From F1-120-MAGs118 sp013360535 (GTDB taxonomy: Bacteria > Planctomycetota > UBA1135 > GCA-002686595), in NCBI GenBank assembly GCA_026647215.1, contig JAPKHC010000014.1:114968-178967 (forward strand): 64,000 nt of DNA, in the 5' to 3' direction. The position numbers were made by a program, and so were the translations under genes. Positions 15,465-23,393 of the stretch are shown one piece after another. The number at the start of each line of letters is the position of its first letter. The stretch's first letter is position 1. The notes under the pieces were generated by a model. The model worked only from the letters and a program-made list of their open reading frames with translations. It was not told the origin of the DNA and made no database searches.

Positions 15465-16748
15465 CTAGACCCAGTTGATGCGTTCGGAGGGACGAATGTG
15501 CAGCGGCTCCTCGACGGTCGTGCGGAAGAGCTCCTCGCCCTTCTCGCCGAACGCGATCACCGTGTCGTCGTGGAGCTGGAAAGGCTGGCCATGGATCTCG
15601 CCTTCGTACACCAAGGGGCCTTCCTCGATGTCGTAGCGGAAGATCATGCGGCTGTCGCGGCGGAAGAGCTGCAGCACGGCGAGCAGCTCGCGACCGGGCG
15701 CGAGGTACTGCTGGATGGCGTGCTCGACACCGGGGCCGAACATCTGCTCGAGGTAGGGCTTGGGCACCCACCGCGGCGGGATGTAGTAGCCGTTGGGCTC
15801 CGTGCCGAACTGCGGATAGAGCGGCAGCGCGACCTTCGCGACGTGGACGAGGTAGTACAGCGGGTGCTGGCGATCGGGCGTCCAGATACCGTCCTGCTCG
15901 GTCCGCACGAGGCCCTGCATGCGCACTTGCCCGATGCAGGCCGACATGCAGCGCGTTTCCGTGCGCGCGCCCTTCGTGTCGCGGTCGCGACCCTCGACGC
16001 GCGGATAGCAGCCGATGCACTTCTCGCTCGTGCGGGTCGTCGGCCGATACAGCGCCTTCTTGTACGGACATGCCTCGACGCACTTGCGGTAGCCGCGGCA
16101 GCGCTCCTGGTCGATCAACACGATGCCGTCCTCGGGCCGTTTGTAGATCGCGGTGCGCGGGCAGGCTGCGAGGCAGGCGGGGTACGTGCAGTGGTTGCAC
16201 AGCCGCGCGAGGTAGAAGAACCACGACCTGTGCGTGGGAAGCGAGACGTCCGAGCCCTCGCGGACCCACTCACCGCGCTCGCCGCCGCCACCGGACGGCA
16301 CGTCCTCGTACAGGTTGGGGGTGCCCCACTCCTCGTCGCTCGGCAGGTAACCGAGTACACGCTGCGAGGCCTCCGGTCGCGCGCTGCGGTCTTGGGCGGC
16401 CTCGAAGATGGTGCGCCCCTCGAACTCGCCGTAGGGAGCGTCTTCGGGCGCGCTGCCGTCCGGCGCGAACCACCGCACGCCCTCGGGATTGGCCTTGTTC
16501 AGGAGCTCGAGCAGCTTGACGTCCCAGTTGCGCGGGTAGCCGCCGTAGGGCTTGGTCTCGACGTTGGTCCACCACATGTGCTCCTGACCCTGCGCGAAGG
16601 TCCAGGTCGACTTGCACGCCATCGTGCAGGTCTGGCAGCCCAGGCAGCGATTGGTGTTGATGACGAACGCGAACTGCCGCTCCGGCCAGGCCCCTTCGTA
16701 GGGGTAGTCCATCTCGCGTCCCAGCTGCCAGTTGTAGACCGTTGCCAT
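15465..16748 (-). CDS. nxrB: nitrite oxidoreductase/nitrate reductase-like beta subunit
   Basis: A 427-residue iron-sulfur subunit of the type II DMSO reductase family that passes electrons between the alpha and gamma subunits. The N-terminus VYNWQLGREMDYPYE and the later VETKPYGGYPRNWDVKLLE resemble NxrB of Nitrospira and anammox bacteria as I recall it. Four cluster motifs are present: C35-x2-C-x2-C-x3-C; CNHCTYPACLAACP near 183; CRGYRKCVEACPYKK near 214, where Tyr takes the place of the Cys or Trp that distinguishes a 4Fe from a 3Fe cluster; and KCIGCYPRVEGRD near 240 with RCMSAC near 264. No signal peptide is present, so it is probably exported with the TAT-bearing alpha subunit. NarH, SerB and DdhB are the close alternatives. 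Confidence 0.85.
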   Translation of the reverse strand: MATVYNWQLGREMDYPYEGAWPERQFAFVINTNRCLGCQTCTMACKSTWTFAQGQEHMWWTNVETKPYGGYPRNWDVKLLELLNKANPEGVRWFAPDGSAPEDAPYGEFEGRTIFEAAQDRSARPEASQRVLGYLPSDEEWGTPNLYEDVPSGGGGERGEWVREGSDVSLPTHRSWFFYLARLCNHCTYPACLAACPRTAIYKRPEDGIVLIDQERCRGYRKCVEACPYKKALYRPTTRTSEKCIGCYPRVEGRDRDTKGARTETRCMSACIGQVRMQGLVRTEQDGIWTPDRQHPLYYLVHVAKVALPLYPQFGTEPNGYYIPPRWVPKPYLEQMFGPGVEHAIQQYLAPGRELLAVLQLFRRDSRMIFRYDIEEGPLVYEGEIHGQPFQLHDDTVIAFGEKGEELFRTTVEEPLHIRPSERINWV

Positions 16749-16753
16749 TGGCT

Positions 16754-17068
16754 CTAGCTCTCCGTGATCTCGATCCCGCGCGCCTTGCGCGAGCGCAGGA
16801 AGCACTCGCGAATCCGGTCGTTGCGACTGCGCAGCTCCTGCACCATGGCGAAGACCGCGATGTCGCCCAGTCGTTCCCACGCATGGTGCGCGAGGCGATG
16901 CTCGCTGCCGCGGAAGAGCTCCATCACCTCGGACACGCTGTGTCCAAGGCGCAGGAACTCGTCGGCGAAGCACTCGGCCATCACGCGCACGCTCTGGCCC
17001 GTGGGATCGTCGAAGGCCACACCGGCGAGCTCCATCGGATCGGTGGCGTCAGGTTCAAGCTTGGGCAT
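16754..17068 (-). CDS. small hypothetical protein between alpha and beta subunit genes
   Basis: A 104-residue acidic, helical protein without signal peptide, membrane segment or cysteine-rich motif. It has the notable segments FADEFLRLGHSVSEVMELFRG and HHAWERLGDIAVFAMVQELRSRND. It starts 10 bp after the alpha-subunit stop and ends 5 bp before the beta-subunit start, so it is translated between two subunits that must assemble together. That position suggests an assembly factor or a minor subunit. I do not recognise the family. Confidence 0.7.
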   Translation of the reverse strand: MPKLEPDATDPMELAGVAFDDPTGQSVRVMAECFADEFLRLGHSVSEVMELFRGSEHRLAHHAWERLGDIAVFAMVQELRSRNDRIRECFLRSRKARGIEITES

Positions 17069-17078
17069 GGGAGCTTCC

Positions 17079-20000
17079 TCACTCGATGTCCATGAACTGG
17101 CCCGCGATGTAGCGCTTCATCGCCTCGTTCTCCGCGCCGGGCGTGTAGCCCAGCGTGGCGACCTTCCACACGCCTACGCCTCCGAGGCCGCCGTCCTCGG
17201 CCTTCGTGACGCGCACGAGCGTCTCCTTCGGCACGGTGTTGATCGCGTGGTTGTCCGCCTCGCCGCCGAAGATGAAGCGTGTGGCCGCCTTGGCCTTGTG
17301 GAACAAGCTGTCGGTCTGGTGCATCGGCATGTGCCAGTTGCGCGTCAGGCTCTGGTGCGAGCCGTAGCGGAAATTGGCCTGATAGCCGGTGTCCGCGCTG
17401 AGCGCTCGACCGTCGGGCCGCGACTCGTGCGCCCTCACGCTGCGCTCCGTCGAGATGTAGGGAGCGTGCTTCATCATCACGATGTTGTAGGGATAGGCCG
17501 GGTTGTACATGGCTCGCACCATGCAGCGCGCGACCTTGTAGAACGGGTCCTTGGGGTCCGCGCCGTAGTACGGACGGTCGGCCGGGTTCGCGTCGACCCA
17601 GACGTAGTCGCCGTCGGCGATGCCCAGATCGCGCGCGGCGCCGGGGTTGATGTGCATCTGGTGCTCGCCGACGCCGGGCGAGCGCTTGTCGATGCGCCAC
17701 GGGGCGCCGAAGTTGGAGTCGTACATCGCGTGCCACTCGACCGAGCTCCACTGCGAGTGCACTCGGTGGCGCGTCTTCGGGGTGAGCAGCAAGAATTGGA
17801 AGCCCTTCTCCCACAGGAAGTTCCGCGTTCCCTTGACCTCGGACCAGGGCAGCTTGACGTTGCGGATCGTGCGTTCGTCCCAGTGCTCGCAGTCGAGCGG
17901 CAGCCCGTAGTCCTCCGGTCGCACCCACGGGTTCGTGCTCACGATCACGTTGGGAAGGTAAGGCGTCGCCTCGGTGCCCTCGCGGTGCACGATGAAGTTC
18001 TCGCCGCAGGCGAGCGCCTCGTCGATGTCGGCGTAAGCGTTCATGCGCCCCGTGTCGGTGAAGAACGGCTCGTCGTCGTGCACCTGTTCCCAGAACGGGA
18101 TACGCGGGTAAGTGCGGAACATCATCAGGGCCCCGCCCGGCGCGCCGTACTTGCCGGCGAGGATGTCCTCGACCTTGTAGCCGGACGTCGTCGTGCTCGT
18201 GTCGAGCAGGCGTTGCAGGTAGATCGAGCGCTTGCCCTCGTGCTCGAACTTGAAGTAGTCGTGGAAGCGCCGGTCGCCGGTCTGGACGCCGAGTTCCTTG
18301 GCGATGCCCGCGAGGATGGTCAGGTCATCCTTGCTCTCGTAGAGCGGCTTGATGCCGCCCTTCCAGACCTGCAGGAACGGGTTCGAGCACGAGGCCGTGA
18401 CCTCGAGATCCTCGAATTCGACCCACGAATTCGCGGGCAGGACGACGTCCGCGTACTCGACGCTCGCGGTCATCTGGATCTCCGCGGTGACGATCATGTC
18501 GATGCGCGGGTTGGTGTTCTTCAGCATCGCGTAGGCGTGCTTCGCGTTGTTGAAGAGGTTGACGTTGCAGAAGTACAGCGCCTTCGTAGGCGTGGGCATG
18601 TGCGTCTCGCCGGTGAGGCACACGCGCCCGTGCTTGGGCGTCTCGACGATCAGCGGGCGATCGCCGTGGTTCCAGTAGGCCGGCTCCTCGTCCTTCGTGT
18701 AGCCGTGGGCGATGACGTCCTTGCCGTGCGCGTTCGGGTCGAGGTTGGGGTGGAACGGATCCTCATTGACCCAGCCCTTGAAGCCCGCTCCCGTCCACGG
18801 CGAGCCCTGGAACAGCGCGGCCTTGTAGTTGCCCGCCCACGTGTGGCAACCCGCCCCGCGGCGCCCGATGTTGCCGGTGAGCATCAGCGGCAGGTATGCC
18901 GCGCGGTTCATTTCCGTCGCGTGGAACCAGTGATTGATGCCCTCGCCCTGATGGATCGAGACGGGCTTGAACGTGGCGATGTCCTTCGCAAGTTCCTCGA
19001 TCAGCGCCTTGGGCGTGTGCGTGATCGCGTGGACCGTGTCGAGGTCATAGTCGGCGAGGTGCACGACGTACATCGACCACAGCGTGCGGCATTCGATCTC
19101 CTGGCCGTCGACCAGACGGACCTTCACGATCCTGTCGAGCGCCGGCCGAACTCCGCGCGCGGCCAGCTTGCGGCCGACGTCGTCGCGCGTGACGGCGGCG
19201 AGCGAGTCGGTCGCCTCGTTCCAGACCACGAAGTCGCCGAGTTTCTCGTGCTGCTCCGCGGTCAGGCCCTGCAGCTTCCGGCTCGGTCCATCGGCCGCAA
19301 GGCTCGACGCATGGTTAGCGAACACCTCCGCCGCGCGCAGGCGCTTGCCCGTGTCCGTGCGCACGAGCAGCGGGAAGTCCGTGTAGCCGAGCACGAAGTC
19401 GCGGTCGTACCAGCCGCGCTCCATCATCAGTCGAGTGATGCCGAGGAACAGCGCCGCGTCCGTCGTGGGACGGATCGGCACGTGCACGTCGGCCTTCGAC
19501 GAAGGCGCACCGTACTCGGGAGCGATCACGACGAGCTTCGCGCCGCGCTCCATGCACTCGATGAACCAATGCGAGTCGGTCATCTTGTTCTCGACCAGGT
19601 TCTTGCCGTCCATGATGATCAGCTTGGACGAGCGCAGGTCGTTGAAGTCGCACTCCGAGGCCTGCAGGCCGTGTACCCACGGGTGGCCGGGCGCCTGATC
19701 GCCGTGCCACGTGTAGTTCGACCACTGGCGTCCCGCGAGCGCGTGGTGCTCGTCGACGCCTCGCACGTGCACGTCGAGCAGCGCCATCGAGTTCGCGAGG
19801 CGATACGCGCCGTACTTGCCGAGCACGCCGAGCAGGCCCATGCCGCCGCGGAACTTGAGGCAGCGCGTTCCCGCGCCCTTCATTTCCGCGATCATCTCGG
19901 GCTCGTAGCCCTGCTCCGCAAGGCGTCTCGCGCCCTTGTCGCCGGAATAGTGCTTCGCAATCGCGACGTAGGCGCCGGCGACGTACCGGAACGCCTCGGC

Positions 20001-20525
20001 CCATGTCACGCGCACGAGCTCGTCCTGCCCTCGCTCGTAGAAGCGGTACTTCTTGCGCGCCTCGTCGTCGAGGTACGGATAGCCATCGTCCGCCCAACGC
20101 CTCCAACCCGCACGCACCATCGGGTACTTGATGCGGTACGGCGCATACACCACGCGATGGAACGTGTAGCCCTTCGCGCACTGCCGCGGGTTCCAGTTCG
20201 GGGTCGCCTTGTTGCCGTAGAGGTCCGCGTAGTTCTGGTACGTGTAGTCGGAACCCATGCGCACGATCACGCCGTTGCGCACGTAGGCCTTCACGCGGCA
20301 GGCGTGCGTGTCGTTCGGCGAACAGACCCAGGTGAAGCTCGAGTCGTAGGCGTACTGGTCGCGGTAGACCTTCTCCCAGTCGCGCGTGGGGTAGGCCGCC
20401 AGCGGATTGGGAACGTCGCCCGAGGCGAACGGCCACAGCCAGCCTTCGGGACTGGCGGCACTGGCGGCGCCGAGTACGGAGCCGACGGCGAAGAACGAGA
20501 GGAAGTCGCGACGGTTGGTGTTCAT
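17079..20525 (-). CDS. nxrA: periplasmic nitrite oxidoreductase/nitrate reductase-like catalytic alpha subunit
   Basis: An 1148-residue molybdopterin catalytic subunit of the type II DMSO reductase family, close to the NxrA length. MNTNRRDFLSFFAVGSVLGA is a twin-arginine leader, so the enzyme acts outside the cytoplasmic membrane. The FS0 cluster ligands appear as C68-x3-D72-x3-C76 and C116, where NarG has His and Cys in the first two places. The segment WHGDQAPGHPWVHG near residue 276 aligns with the Mo-ligand aspartate region (SDLPP in NarG, HTDLPPGHP in NXR). The reaction could be nitrite to nitrate, the reverse, or reduction of chlorate, selenate or a related oxyanion. The ATG at 20525 was chosen because it begins the TAT leader. 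It lies 14 bp after the gamma-cytochrome gene. Confidence 0.85.
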   Translation of the reverse strand: MNTNRRDFLSFFAVGSVLGAASAASPEGWLWPFASGDVPNPLAAYPTRDWEKVYRDQYAYDSSFTWVCSPNDTHACRVKAYVRNGVIVRMGSDYTYQNYADLYGNKATPNWNPRQCAKGYTFHRVVYAPYRIKYPMVRAGWRRWADDGYPYLDDEARKKYRFYERGQDELVRVTWAEAFRYVAGAYVAIAKHYSGDKGARRLAEQGYEPEMIAEMKGAGTRCLKFRGGMGLLGVLGKYGAYRLANSMALLDVHVRGVDEHHALAGRQWSNYTWHGDQAPGHPWVHGLQASECDFNDLRSSKLIIMDGKNLVENKMTDSHWFIECMERGAKLVVIAPEYGAPSSKADVHVPIRPTTDAALFLGITRLMMERGWYDRDFVLGYTDFPLLVRTDTGKRLRAAEVFANHASSLAADGPSRKLQGLTAEQHEKLGDFVVWNEATDSLAAVTRDDVGRKLAARGVRPALDRIVKVRLVDGQEIECRTLWSMYVVHLADYDLDTVHAITHTPKALIEELAKDIATFKPVSIHQGEGINHWFHATEMNRAAYLPLMLTGNIGRRGAGCHTWAGNYKAALFQGSPWTGAGFKGWVNEDPFHPNLDPNAHGKDVIAHGYTKDEEPAYWNHGDRPLIVETPKHGRVCLTGETHMPTPTKALYFCNVNLFNNAKHAYAMLKNTNPRIDMIVTAEIQMTASVEYADVVLPANSWVEFEDLEVTASCSNPFLQVWKGGIKPLYESKDDLTILAGIAKELGVQTGDRRFHDYFKFEHEGKRSIYLQRLLDTSTTTSGYKVEDILAGKYGAPGGALMMFRTYPRIPFWEQVHDDEPFFTDTGRMNAYADIDEALACGENFIVHREGTEATPYLPNVIVSTNPWVRPEDYGLPLDCEHWDERTIRNVKLPWSEVKGTRNFLWEKGFQFLLLTPKTRHRVHSQWSSVEWHAMYDSNFGAPWRIDKRSPGVGEHQMHINPGAARDLGIADGDYVWVDANPADRPYYGADPKDPFYKVARCMVRAMYNPAYPYNIVMMKHAPYISTERSVRAHESRPDGRALSADTGYQANFRYGSHQSLTRNWHMPMHQTDSLFHKAKAATRFIFGGEADNHAINTVPKETLVRVTKAEDGGLGGVGVWKVATLGYTPGAENEAMKRYIAGQFMDIE

Positions 20526-20539
20526 GGTGGCTTGCTCGT

Positions 20540-22138
20540 TCAGTCCGCGATGCGGAGCACATGCCAGACGGAGACGGACTTCTGACCGTTGCGGTCGCGT
20601 TGGTCGCCGTCCCACGCGGCCGCTCCGAGGAACACGCTGTCACCGGGTGCGAGCGGGAGCTCGCCTGGACAGCAGGCCTGCATCGGACGCGTCATCACCA
20701 CGTCCCAGAAGCCGTTGGACCACACGCCCTTCGCCGTCAGCTTCGCGTCGGCGCCGGCGATGGGCGCGAGCGTGCCGAAACCGGTGGCGCTCAGCATCTC
20801 GCCCGCGCTCGTCCGGGTCGCTGCCGCCATCGGGTTTCCCGCGGCGCGTGCCGTGAGGTACAGCGCCTCGCTTTGCGGGTCGACATGGCCGTACATGTCG
20901 TCGGGCGTATCGGCGTGGAGCGCAGTCACGTCGCGCACCCCGGCCAGATCGAGCTCCCAACCCGCGCGCCACTGCCAGATGTTCACGGGCCGCGTCGGCT
21001 CGCCCATCGTGAACAGGGGCGGCTGCGCGCCTCGAGACCACTGCAGCGCGACGGCATCGGTGAAGAGGTCCTGCGCGAGCAGTTCGGTGCTCTGCGTGCG
21101 GTCTTCCCAGCTGATGCGCAGCGCCAGCGTCGAACCGTCATGCAGCGCGCGGATCGTGCAACCCTCGACACTGTTCGCCCGCGCCCACAGCGGCATGAGC
21201 GGCACCCATTGCTCCGCCGCCTGCGACCACGCGGCATCCTGCACGGTCTGCGGCAGCGTCCCGACTGCACGCTGTGCGACGAGCGTGCGCCGCGTCTGCG
21301 CGACGCGCTCTTGCATGCCGGGGCGGATCAGGCTGCGCACGTAGGCCGATACGCATGCCGCAAGCACGGGATCCTTGATCTCCGTCGCCGGCATTGGGCT
21401 GCCGGGCAGGCCGGCAGTGATGCGGCGCACGATGTCCGCGTGCGAGGAACCGCCTTTCAGGATTCCGCGCGTGAAGTCGCGCGGATACGCGGGCGTTCCA
21501 TCCTCGTTGACCTGCGGCGAGTCCGCCGTGCCGGTCCCTTCCGCGCCGTGACACTTGGAGCAGTTCTCGACGAAGAAGCGCCGGCCCGCCTGAAGCTCGG
21601 CCGGAGTTCCCGCGCAGTCGGGCGGCACGGGAATCGGATCGCCCGGCGTCAGCGCGCGCGTCGCGATCGCGAGCGCCTCGGCGCGTTCGAGCGTCTCCTC
21701 GTCGGCCTCGGCGCGTTTCTGCAGGTCGTCGGCCCGGCCAGTGATCGCCAGTTCGCGTACGTAGCCGGCGAGCGCCAGCAGGTCCGAATCCGGCATCCAC
21801 TCCCACGGCGGCATCGCCGAGCCTGGCATCCCGCGGCGCAGGACCGCGACGAGATCCGCTTCCGTGGGAACCTGATTCACCGTCGAGACGATGCGGAAGC
21901 GCGCCGAGCCGAAGTCGCGCGGCGCCGGGGAGAGCAGGTAGGCGGCCGCCCCGTCCCCGCGTCCGGAAGCGCCGTGGCAGGAGACGCAGTAGGTCGTGTA
22001 CAGGCCGCGCCCGCGATTCGCGCAAGTGGCTGCCGGCTGGCTCGTGTCCGCTGCGAGCCCTGTGAGCTCGCAGGCACCCAGCGCGAGAGCGGCCATCACC
22101 GCCAGCCCGATGCTCCACGACACGTGACGTGTGTTCAT
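20540..22138 (-). CDS. lipoprotein diheme cytochrome c fused to heme-b gamma subunit
   Basis: A 532-residue protein. A signal peptide with lipobox LALGAC (Cys23) suggests a lipid anchor. Two cytochrome c domains follow: CVSCH at 51-55 with a likely Met ligand in MPGSAMPPWEW, and CSKCH near 195 with PGSPMP downstream. Residues about 300-532 resemble the heme-b binding gamma subunit of ethylbenzene dehydrogenase, selenate and chlorate reductases: RISWEDRTQSTELLAQDLFTDAVALQWS, then PVNIWQWRAGWELDLAG and NGFWDVVMTRPM. It would collect electrons from the beta subunit and pass them to soluble carriers. It is the first gene of the operon, with AAGGAG before its ATG. Such a triple fusion is uncommon; the gamma domain is normally separate. 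Confidence 0.82.
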   Translation of the reverse strand: MNTRHVSWSIGLAVMAALALGACELTGLAADTSQPAATCANRGRGLYTTYCVSCHGASGRGDGAAAYLLSPAPRDFGSARFRIVSTVNQVPTEADLVAVLRRGMPGSAMPPWEWMPDSDLLALAGYVRELAITGRADDLQKRAEADEETLERAEALAIATRALTPGDPIPVPPDCAGTPAELQAGRRFFVENCSKCHGAEGTGTADSPQVNEDGTPAYPRDFTRGILKGGSSHADIVRRITAGLPGSPMPATEIKDPVLAACVSAYVRSLIRPGMQERVAQTRRTLVAQRAVGTLPQTVQDAAWSQAAEQWVPLMPLWARANSVEGCTIRALHDGSTLALRISWEDRTQSTELLAQDLFTDAVALQWSRGAQPPLFTMGEPTRPVNIWQWRAGWELDLAGVRDVTALHADTPDDMYGHVDPQSEALYLTARAAGNPMAAATRTSAGEMLSATGFGTLAPIAGADAKLTAKGVWSNGFWDVVMTRPMQACCPGELPLAPGDSVFLGAAAWDGDQRDRNGQKSVSVWHVLRIAD

Positions 22139-22294
22139 CTCGGTCTCCTTCTCGACTCGCGGATCGCTTCCGATCTCGCCAGCACGCTGGCGCGGCAGGG
22201 AACGGCAGAGCTCCTCGGGAGCCGGTTCGCCGCGCCTCTTCCCACGTTCTTCGCTCATGCGGCCCAGTGAACGCGATCGGACGACGCGCTCGCC

Positions 22295-22308
22295 TTGACC
22301 GATGTCAA
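22295..22308. promoter_or_regulatory. DNR/FNR-type box between the molybdoenzyme operon and moaA
   Basis: TTGAC-CGAT-GTCAA, a perfect palindrome, centred about 60 bp upstream of the moaA ATG and 163 bp upstream of the divergent cytochrome-gamma gene. It can act on both units. It is the best copy of the motif in the window. Confidence 0.65.
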
Positions 22309-22361
22309 GGGCGTCGAGGTTCTGCGGCCGCGACGCGGCGCTCGCGTCCATACTGCGAGAG

Positions 22362-23387
22362 ATGGATGTGTTGCACGATGCCCTGGGCCGGCCGCTCCGC
22401 AGCCTGCGCGTGTCGGTCACCGACCGCTGCAACCTGCGCTGCGCCTACTGCATGCCGGAGCAGGGCTATCGCTGGCTGGAACGCGAGCGGTTGCTGCACT
22501 TCGGCGAGATCGCGACGCTCGTCGATGCGTTCTGCTCGCTCGGAGTGGAGGCGGTGCGCATCACGGGTGGCGAGCCGCTCGTGCGTCGCGAGCTGCCGAG
22601 ACTGGTCGAGCAGCTCGCGCGACGTCCGGCGCTGCGCGACATCGCCATGACCACCAACGGGATGCTGCTGGCCGAACACGCCGAGGCGCTCGCGCTGGCG
22701 GGCCTGCAACGCGTCACGGTGAGCCTCGACACGCTCGACGAGCGCACCTTCGAGCGCATCGCCCGTCGTCGCGGACTGCCCGAGGTGCTCGCGGGCATCG
22801 CAGCCGCAGCCAGACTCTGGCCCGGACGCGTGAAGCTCGACACCGTCGTCCTGCGGGACGTCAACGACGCGGAAGTTGACTCACTGCTCGAGTTCGCGCG
22901 CGAGCGCGGCATCGAAGCGCGCTTCATCGAGTACATGGATGTAGGCGGCGCGACGCACTGGACGCCCGAGAAAGTCGTCTCGCGCGACGAGATCCTGCGC
23001 CGGATCGAGCGTCGCCACGGCTCCATCGAGGAAGTTCGCGAGCGCTCGTCCGCACCGGCGGAGCGCTTCCGCCTCGGCGACGGCACGGTGTTCGGGATCG
23101 TGGCGTCGACGACCGCGCCATTCTGCACCCGCTGCGATCGCAGCCGCCTGACGGCGGACGGACACTGGTACCTCTGCCTCTACGCTCGACTCGGGCTCGA
23201 CCTGCGCGCCCTGCTGCGAGCGGGCGCCTCTACCGAGGAGCTCGCGCGGCGCATCGCGAAGACCTGGCAGGTGCGAAGCGAGCGCGGGGCCGAAGAACGG
23301 CTCGGCGAGCGTGAGCGCGGACCATACGCCGACTCGAGCGCGCTCCGCGAGGATCCGCGGCTCGAGATGCACACGCGCGGAGGTTGA
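22362..23387 (+). CDS. moaA: GTP 3',8-cyclase MoaA
   Basis: A 341-residue radical SAM enzyme that converts GTP to 3',8-cyclo-GTP, the first step of molybdenum cofactor synthesis. The SAM cluster motif CNLRCAYCMPEQGY lies near residues 24-37, MTTNGMLL near 95, and the second cluster motif CTRCDRSRLTADGHWYLCLY near 252-271. The C-terminus ends in GG, which the family needs for catalysis. Length is normal. An in-frame ATG 20 codons upstream overlaps the regulatory palindrome, so the ATG at 22362 is preferred. It is divergent from the molybdoenzyme operon whose cofactor it helps make. No other moa, mob or mog gene is in the window. Confidence 0.95.
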   Translation: MDVLHDALGRPLRSLRVSVTDRCNLRCAYCMPEQGYRWLERERLLHFGEIATLVDAFCSLGVEAVRITGGEPLVRRELPRLVEQLARRPALRDIAMTTNGMLLAEHAEALALAGLQRVTVSLDTLDERTFERIARRRGLPEVLAGIAAAARLWPGRVKLDTVVLRDVNDAEVDSLLEFARERGIEARFIEYMDVGGATHWTPEKVVSRDEILRRIERRHGSIEEVRERSSAPAERFRLGDGTVFGIVASTTAPFCTRCDRSRLTADGHWYLCLYARLGLDLRALLRAGASTEELARRIAKTWQVRSERGAEERLGERERGPYADSSALREDPRLEMHTRGG

Positions 23388-23393
23388 ACTCGC

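Noticed and set aside
16764..20585. A 1273-codon open frame on the plus strand opposite the alpha subunit gene
   Set aside because: High GC removes stop codons from the antisense frame. Its product is Arg/Val/Ala-rich with no domain, while the minus strand encodes a clear molybdoenzyme.
14698..22138. Calling the locus proof of nitrite-oxidising growth
   Set aside because: NXR and nitrate reductases are the same fold and reversible. Sequence and context here favour low-oxygen regulation, so direction is left open.
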